A DNA stretch of 10,544 nt, taken from NCBI GenBank assembly GCA_947461335.1, contig CANHLB010000041.1, positions 1 to 10,544 of the forward strand. Reading direction: 5' to 3'. Made by a program: the position numbers and the translations under genes. Source of the DNA: Burkholderiaceae bacterium (lineage in GTDB: Bacteria > Pseudomonadota > Gammaproteobacteria > Burkholderiales > Burkholderiaceae). Below are positions 6,233 through 10,544 of this stretch, one piece after another. Position 1 is the first letter of the stretch. Every line of letters begins with the position of its first letter. The notes beneath the pieces are model-generated. The model searched no databases, had not been told where the DNA came from, and worked only from the letters and a program-made list of their open reading frames with translations.

Positions 6233-7675
6233 ATGGATTTAATGAAAAAATTGAAAACTCTCTTAGTAATCCCATTGGGCTTACTACTCTTTTGTATCAG
6301 TCTAAATTACGCCCAAGCTTTGCCATTATTTTCACGACAAACAGGTCAAAACTGTGTTTCTTGTCATGCTGGGGGCCAGTATCCAGAACTTACCCCATAT
6401 GGCCGTTATTTCAAGCTCACTGGTTATACGATTGGCGAACGTACCAATATTCCTGTATCGGTCCAGTTTGTTGGGGGTGCTGCTACAAGCACAAACGGAA
6501 ACAATGGTACCGGTCAAGTCCATCAAAGCGGCAAGCTAGAGCCCAATTATCTCTTCTTGAATGTTGGCGGTAAGATCACTGATAACTTTGGCGCTTTTAG
6601 CCAGTGGTATTACGCAATTGATGAGCAAGTAAGCGGTAAGGGAAGCATTCCTAATCAAAATCAGTTTGCAGCCGACATCCAGGACTGGCGTTATGCAGAC
6701 CACTATGTAGGAGATAGTGCCGATCTTATAAAAGACTTCATATGGGGCGCGTCGTTGAATAACTATGCTGGTGCTACCGATGTGTGGAACTCCTCTCCCA
6801 TGTGGATGTATCCCTATATGGGCTCAACAAGAAACTATTCTACTTATGGGCTGCCATACAACACTCGACTGTCAGCCTATTCTGTTCATAACCCAGGATA
6901 CGGTGTTTATGGCTATGTGAACAAAAATTTTTATGGTGAAGTCAACCTTTATCAGTCAGGCGGCTCAGGCCCACTCTCGTGGATGACCTATTCCGCTTCT
7001 AATAGCAATCCAAATAGTGCGCCAGTCTACTTGCAAGGACTTAATCCCTATTTTCGGTTTGCTTATCAGAGTGATGAGTATGCTGGCCATAATTGGATGA
7101 TTGGCTTCTTGGGCGCGAATATTAATCAATACTCCAGCTGTAATACAGTGGCAGATAGTAGTTCATATAAGGGCACGGCGCCTACTTGTAATGGACCCGT
7201 GAATGCTCCGGCTTTAAGTGCAGGAACGGTAAAGTTTCAAGATAGGGCAATTGATGGACAGTATCAATATTTAGTTGATCCGCATACGGTAACTGCGCAA
7301 GTTCGCTATACCAAGGAAAATATCTCTGATCCAACAGGTATCTTATATAACAACCCAAATAACAAAACAAATTCATTTCTCTCAAAGGTGAGTTATGTAT
7401 ATAACGCTACCTATGGCGCTGCTGTGGCATTTCAAAATATCACTGGTACGGCTGATGCGCATTACGGCACCAATGCAGCAACTGGAGCTAACTTAAACCC
7501 CAATTCCACTGCATGGATTCCATCGATCTGGTATCAGCCCTTGCAAAATATACGTCTCACTTACCAGTACACAGCATTTACTAAATATAACGGCGGAACC
7601 ATTAATTACAACGGTCTAGGTACTAACGCTAGCGCAAATAACGCGAGCTGGCTCTATTTATGGTTGGCCATGTAA
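6233..7675 (+). CDS. Cyc2-like outer-membrane monoheme cytochrome c fused to a predicted beta-barrel
   Basis: A 480-residue exported protein. The signal peptide (MKKLKTLLVIPLGLLL...) has a likely cut after AQA (residue 29). The mature start LPLFSRQTGQNCVSCHAGG holds a single heme-c site CVSCH at 41-45, followed by PELTPYGRYFKLTGYT. This RQTG...CxxCH...P-x-L...GR-x-FK...GYT layout resembles the cytochrome head of Cyc2-type cytochrome-porin fusions, and the overall length is similar. The remaining ~400 residues are rich in Asn, Tyr, Gly, Ser and Trp with alternating patterns and few charges, as in outer-membrane barrels. C303 and C319 may bridge a loop. The C-terminus (WLYLWLAM) looks like a final strand but ends in Met rather than the usual aromatic residue. 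Starts at TTG 6230 or ATG 6242 are possible; AGAGAG at 6218-6223 best fits ATG 6233. The stop overlaps the next gene's ATG (TAATG). Predicted role: electron transfer across the outer membrane; the donor or acceptor is unknown. It could instead be a cytochrome-headed porin not involved in metal oxidation. Confidence 0.72.
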   Translation: MDLMKKLKTLLVIPLGLLLFCISLNYAQALPLFSRQTGQNCVSCHAGGQYPELTPYGRYFKLTGYTIGERTNIPVSVQFVGGAATSTNGNNGTGQVHQSGKLEPNYLFLNVGGKITDNFGAFSQWYYAIDEQVSGKGSIPNQNQFAADIQDWRYADHYVGDSADLIKDFIWGASLNNYAGATDVWNSSPMWMYPYMGSTRNYSTYGLPYNTRLSAYSVHNPGYGVYGYVNKNFYGEVNLYQSGGSGPLSWMTYSASNSNPNSAPVYLQGLNPYFRFAYQSDEYAGHNWMIGFLGANINQYSSCNTVADSSSYKGTAPTCNGPVNAPALSAGTVKFQDRAIDGQYQYLVDPHTVTAQVRYTKENISDPTGILYNNPNNKTNSFLSKVSYVYNATYGAAVAFQNITGTADAHYGTNAATGANLNPNSTAWIPSIWYQPLQNIRLTYQYTAFTKYNGGTINYNGLGTNASANNASWLYLWLAM

Positions 7676-8424
7676 TGAAGATTCTTCTTAAGGCATCTTC
7701 TTTCTCCCTGATTCTGTTACTGGGCATGCTGACGGGATGTACCTATTTCAACAATAAACCACCTGTCACTTCTTTAGAAAATCCCTCAAGGAGTAGAACC
7801 CTAGGTGATTATGAGGTTGCAGGAAATGTTCTAGCAGTGCAGGTATGTGCGGCTTGTCATGGTGTGAACGGGCAATCGCAATCACCCATGGTTCCGAATC
7901 TGGCGGGACAGCAAAAGGGCTATATGGTAAATCAATTACAAGATTACCGTGATCGCACCAGGAGCAATAAATATGCTGTTCAGTATATGTGGGGAATGGC
8001 TGGCTCATTAACCGATAAGCAGATACAAGAATTAGCAGATTATTTTTCAAAAAAATCTCCTCAGAAAGTTCAGGTCTCTAAGATTGATGCAAATGATTCT
8101 AAGTTAGCGCGCGGTAAGGAAATTTTTGAAAATGGAATTCCTAAGCAAGGCGTTATTCAGTGCAACTCTTGTCATGGCCCTAAGGGCGAAGGTATAGCTA
8201 CCTTTCCGAGAATTGCTGGGCAGCATGCTTATTACTTAATACAGCAGCTCAATGTTTGGAAAGAACCGGCTCAAAGGGAATTTATGGAAGTTGGTGGCAA
8301 TACTTGGGCGCCTCGCACAATTACATTCGCTCGGCCACATGGGGTTTTGATGCAGAACGAAGAGAAAAATCTATCCGAGGCGGATGTGGAGGCTGTTGCT
8401 GTTTACTTGAGCACTTTGCAGTAA
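7675..8424 (+). CDS. Lipid-anchored diheme cytochrome c (cytochrome c4-like)
   Basis: A 249-residue c-type cytochrome with two tandem class I domains and a type II signal peptide; lipobox LTGC predicts lipidation at C22, with Thr at +2 favouring the outer membrane. The first heme site is CAACH (58-62), with M108 in GMAGSLTDKQ as likely axial ligand and the helix ELADYF after it. The second is CNSCH (163-167), with M226 as likely ligand before LSEADVEAVAVYL. The order and the L-S/T-x-x-x-[IV] helices match cytochrome c4, but c4 is usually a soluble periplasmic protein, so the lipid anchor is a variation. The chosen ATG (7675) shares its A with the previous stop, implying translational coupling to the cytochrome-barrel gene; an in-frame ATG at 7660 would add five residues inside that gene. 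It is the natural candidate to exchange electrons with the upstream protein and with periplasmic carriers or a terminal oxidase (inference). Confidence 0.85.
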   Translation: MKILLKASSFSLILLLGMLTGCTYFNNKPPVTSLENPSRSRTLGDYEVAGNVLAVQVCAACHGVNGQSQSPMVPNLAGQQKGYMVNQLQDYRDRTRSNKYAVQYMWGMAGSLTDKQIQELADYFSKKSPQKVQVSKIDANDSKLARGKEIFENGIPKQGVIQCNSCHGPKGEGIATFPRIAGQHAYYLIQQLNVWKEPAQREFMEVGGNTWAPRTITFARPHGVLMQNEEKNLSEADVEAVAVYLSTLQ

Positions 8425-8582
8425 GGTTTTAATCGCATCTATTTATAAGAAAGCGCGATCTACTGATGAGTAATCCAAACAGCCATTCAGGCCATTGGCA
8501 CCAATCTTTGTTTAAGTAACGTTAAAGATCGCTTACTCCTTGGCGCTACAATCCCAAATTATTCTTATTAAAAAAGATTTGC
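8425..8582 (+). other. Intergenic region between the cytochrome operon and cycA
   Basis: These 158 bases hold no ORF and no convincing intrinsic terminator or promoter. Short complementary pieces are present: ATCGC (8432-8436) with GCGAT (8455-8459), GCGATCT (8455-8461) with AGATCGC (8526-8532), and the small palindrome ATTGG-CA-CCAAT (8494-8505). The shared GCGAT segment could pair either way, but arms this short arise by chance. No glycine-riboswitch consensus was seen, although the next gene likely imports glycine. Confidence 0.4.
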
Positions 8583-10028
8583 ATGGAAAGTAATCGTAAA
8601 TTAGAGCGCGGCCTTGGACAGCGACAAATCGAAATGATCGCCATTGGTGGCTGTATTGGTACCGGGCTATTTATGGGATCAGGCAAAACCATTTCCATTG
8701 CAGGTCCCAGCATTATTTTGATTTATGCCGTCATAGGATGCATCTTATATTTTGTCATGCGGGCAATGGGAGAATTACTTCTCTATAACCTGAATTACAA
8801 ATCCTTCGTTGACTTCTCCGAGGATATCTTGGGCCCCTCTGCTGGCTTTTTTGTTGGGTGGTCCTATTGGTTTGCTTGGATAGTTGCTGCAATTGCTGAG
8901 ATTATTGCTATTACTGGGTACGTTTCTTTCTGGTGGCCAGATTTACCTCATTGGATCTCAGCCCTAACAGTGATCATTTTTCTACTCACCTTAAACATTC
9001 TGAGTGTAAAAGCGTTTGGAGAGCTGGAGTTTTGGATGGCTATTATCAAAGTGATTGCCATTATTGGATTGATTGTCCTAGGGCTTTATTTATGCATTAC
9101 TGGATTTACTTCTCCAAGCGGGATTAAAGCTCACATTAGTAATCTATGGTCTTATGGCGGATTTTTCCCCAATGGGGTTTCTGGATTACTAGGCGGATTA
9201 CAAACTGCTATCTTTGCTTTTGCCGGTATGGAAGTGATTGGCACCATGATGGCCGAAACGAAAGATCCTAAAAAGATGTTGCCAGATGCGATTCATAAAA
9301 TTCCTTTCCGAATCATGATTTTTTATATTGGCACGGTGGTGGTGTTGATGATGGTGACGCCATGGAGGGATATTTCTCCTGATCAAAGCCCCTTTGTGGG
9401 TATGTTCTCTTTGGTAGGGATGCTAAGCGCTGCCTCCATCATCAATGGAGTAGTGATTAGTTCAGCTACCTCATCAAGTAATAGCGGCATCTATGCTACA
9501 TCTCGGATGGTGTATGGTCTAGCTCAGCATCATCACGCACCTCCTGTTTTTGGAAAGTTGTCATTTCATAAAATTCCTACGGGAGGAATCTTTTTTGGCA
9601 CAGGATTTATTCTTTTAGTATCCCTAGTGTTGACAACAACTCAATCGATGATGAGCGCATTTGAGCTGGTTGGAAGCGTAGCAGCTTTGATCTTCATTTA
9701 TATCTGGTCAATGATTTTGTTTGCTTATATTGCGTACTGCAAGCGCTTGCCCCAAGCACATGCTGAATCGGAATTTAAGATGCCTCTCAGTAAAATCATG
9801 CCTTATGTGGCATTAGGATTTTTTGTGATTGTGATTTTTGCCCTTAGTCTGAGCGATAACACCCGTATTGCACTATATGTCTTACCCCTATGGTTTTTGG
9901 TTTTAGGAAGCTTTTACTGGCTCAAGACACGCAGTAGTGCAAATCAAAAAATGCGTATTGCAGAATTTAAGGAAAAGGTAATTGAGCAAAATGCTGCAGC
10001 TAAAGAATATCTATCAAGGTCAAGGTAA
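8583..10028 (+). CDS. cycA: D-serine/D-alanine/glycine:proton symporter (CycA-like amino acid permease)
   Basis: A 481-residue inner-membrane transporter of the amino acid transporter (AAT) branch of the APC superfamily, with about 12 hydrophobic helices expected. It closely resembles E. coli CycA along most of its length by eye. The substrate-binding break IGTGLFMGSGKTISIAGPS sits at 25-43, followed by the family signatures VMRAMGELLLYNL (58-70), FWMAIIKVIAIIGLIVLGL (150-168), FAFAGMEVIGT...AETKDPKK (211-231), SPFVGMFSLVG (269-279) and SNSGIYATSRMVYGLAQ (299-315). Length fits the family (about 470). The ~30-residue C-terminal tail is polar and helical. CycA imports D-serine, D-alanine, glycine and related amino acids; the exact substrate cannot be told from sequence. 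ATG at 8583 has only an A-rich leader and no strong Shine-Dalgarno sequence. mqo follows after 56 bases on the same strand, so co-transcription is possible. Confidence 0.88.
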   Translation: MESNRKLERGLGQRQIEMIAIGGCIGTGLFMGSGKTISIAGPSIILIYAVIGCILYFVMRAMGELLLYNLNYKSFVDFSEDILGPSAGFFVGWSYWFAWIVAAIAEIIAITGYVSFWWPDLPHWISALTVIIFLLTLNILSVKAFGELEFWMAIIKVIAIIGLIVLGLYLCITGFTSPSGIKAHISNLWSYGGFFPNGVSGLLGGLQTAIFAFAGMEVIGTMMAETKDPKKMLPDAIHKIPFRIMIFYIGTVVVLMMVTPWRDISPDQSPFVGMFSLVGMLSAASIINGVVISSATSSSNSGIYATSRMVYGLAQHHHAPPVFGKLSFHKIPTGGIFFGTGFILLVSLVLTTTQSMMSAFELVGSVAALIFIYIWSMILFAYIAYCKRLPQAHAESEFKMPLSKIMPYVALGFFVIVIFALSLSDNTRIALYVLPLWFLVLGSFYWLKTRSSANQKMRIAEFKEKVIEQNAAAKEYLSRSR

Positions 10029-10072
10029 GCTTATTAAGCCCGGACTTCAAAAAACATCTTTAGAAGTAAATA

Positions 10073-10078
10073 AAGGAG
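10073..10078 (+). promoter_or_regulatory. Shine-Dalgarno sequence that sets the TTG start of mqo
   Basis: AAGGAG lies six bases before TTG at 10085. The next in-frame ATG is inside the conserved GAGIM nucleotide-binding motif, too late to be the start, so this site and the TTG are the likely initiation point. Confidence 0.75.
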
Positions 10079-10084
10079 CATTCA

Positions 10085-10544
10085 TTGAGTAAGCAGAACA
10101 ATACCACTGAAGTAGATTGCGCCTTAGTAGGTGCTGGAATCATGAGCACTACTCTGGGGGTATTTCTAAAAGAGATCAATCCAAGCTTATCAATGGAGTT
10201 GATTGAGACTCTAGCCAGTGAGGCTTTAGAAAGTTCTGGTAGCTGGAATAATGCCGGGACAGGGCACGCTGCAAACTGCGAATTAAATTACACCCCATTA
10301 GAAGCAGACGGCACAGTCAATATTTCTAAAGCCTTGGAAGTGAATGTTGAGTTTGATCTCTCAAGACAGTTTTGGGCTTACCTCATTAAAAAGGGTGCAA
10401 TTAAGGATCCCACCTCTTTTATTCACCCAGTTCCTCATATGAGTTTTGTCCAAGGGGATGAGCATGTGAGTTTTCTAAAGAAAAGGCATGCTGCGATGAG
10501 TGCGCATCATTGCTTCCATGGCATGGAGTATTCAGAAGATGCCA
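10085..10544 (+). CDS. mqo: Malate:quinone oxidoreductase, N-terminal part (3' end outside window)
   Basis: The first 153 residues of a peripheral inner-membrane flavoenzyme that oxidises malate to oxaloacetate and passes electrons to quinone. The N-terminus reads VDCALVGAGIMSTTLG (FAD-binding beta-alpha-beta, residues 10-25). The Mqo signatures follow: SSGSWNNAGTGHAANCELNYTP (about 50-71), a DGTVNISKALEVN stretch (75-87), SRQFWAYL (93-100), FIHPVPHMSFV (112-122), FLKKRHAAM and GMEYSEDA at the window edge. These match the Mqo family closely, where the usual forms are NNAGTGHSALCELNYTP and INPVPHMSFV. The frame stays open to the last base, so the gene is truncated by the window. Start is TTG with a strong Shine-Dalgarno sequence. 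The gene runs on the same strand 56 bases after cycA; no terminator was seen between them. Confidence 0.93.
   Translation, partial: MSKQNNTTEVDCALVGAGIMSTTLGVFLKEINPSLSMELIETLASEALESSGSWNNAGTGHAANCELNYTPLEADGTVNISKALEVNVEFDLSRQFWAYLIKKGAIKDPTSFIHPVPHMSFVQGDEHVSFLKKRHAAMSAHHCFHGMEYSEDA

Noticed and set aside
6292..6573. Alternative + strand frames inside the cytochrome-barrel gene
   Set aside because: They overlap the frame containing the signal peptide and heme motif, and encode nothing recognisable.
8432..8532. Attenuator-like alternative pairing of GCGAT with ATCGC or GATCGC
   Set aside because: The arms are too short and far apart to stand out from chance without conservation data.
8425..8582. 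Possible glycine riboswitch upstream of the CycA-like permease
   Set aside because: The region is short and I see none of the conserved glycine-aptamer blocks. The complementary pieces present are only 5-7 bases long.
10029..10039. Small palindrome GCTTA-T-TAAGC just after cycA
   Set aside because: Five-base arms with a one-base centre cannot form an RNA hairpin and no T run follows, so it is not called a terminator.

Overview
The window reads as a piece of a betaproteobacterial chromosome, most likely Burkholderiales and possibly Polynucleobacter-like. This rests on a modest G+C content judged by eye (low-to-mid 40s %), compact genes all on the + strand, a CycA-type permease followed by malate:quinone oxidoreductase, and lipoproteins that begin with a C-G-G-G or C-S-G-G-G anchor. 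The taxonomic call is inference, since no marker RNA gene is present.

Layout. Positions 1-253 hold the C-terminal end of an unrecognised membrane protein. Positions 345-2520 hold a two-component pair: a seven-helix membrane histidine kinase of the FixL/DctB type and a FixJ-like response regulator. Positions 2671-3822 hold a lipoprotein of unknown family whose sequence resolves by eye into six modules of about 56 residues, suggesting a six-bladed beta-propeller. A perfect 12-bp hairpin follows it. Positions 3918-5990 hold a 690-residue lipid-anchored parallel beta-helix protein, closed by a strong terminator with a C(TTCG)G tetraloop. Positions 6233-8424 hold an apparent two-gene operon, joined by a TAATG stop/start overlap. 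The first gene encodes a secreted protein with one N-terminal heme-c site fused to a long beta-rich region, resembling Cyc2-type cytochrome-porin fusions. The second encodes a lipid-anchored diheme cytochrome of the c4 type. Positions 8583-10028 encode a CycA-like D-serine/D-alanine/glycine permease. Positions 10085-10544 hold the start of mqo, cut off by the window edge.

How the genes may work together. The cytochrome pair looks like a candidate electron path across the outer membrane: a fused cytochrome-barrel in the membrane and a lipid-anchored diheme carrier on a neighbouring leaflet. The two lipoproteins upstream are probably outer-membrane or surface proteins, so 2671-8424 is dominated by cell-envelope functions. 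The kinase/regulator pair upstream is a plausible but unproven regulator of these genes. CycA and Mqo are ordinary metabolism (amino-acid uptake, and membrane-bound malate oxidation feeding the quinone pool).

Most worth checking: the Cyc2-like cytochrome-barrel with its coupled diheme lipoprotein, the six-module lipoprotein with no recognised domain, and the kinase whose H-box carries His where Pro is usual. I saw no CRISPR array, tRNA, rRNA, transposase or attachment site. No stretch longer than 300 bases lacks a gene.
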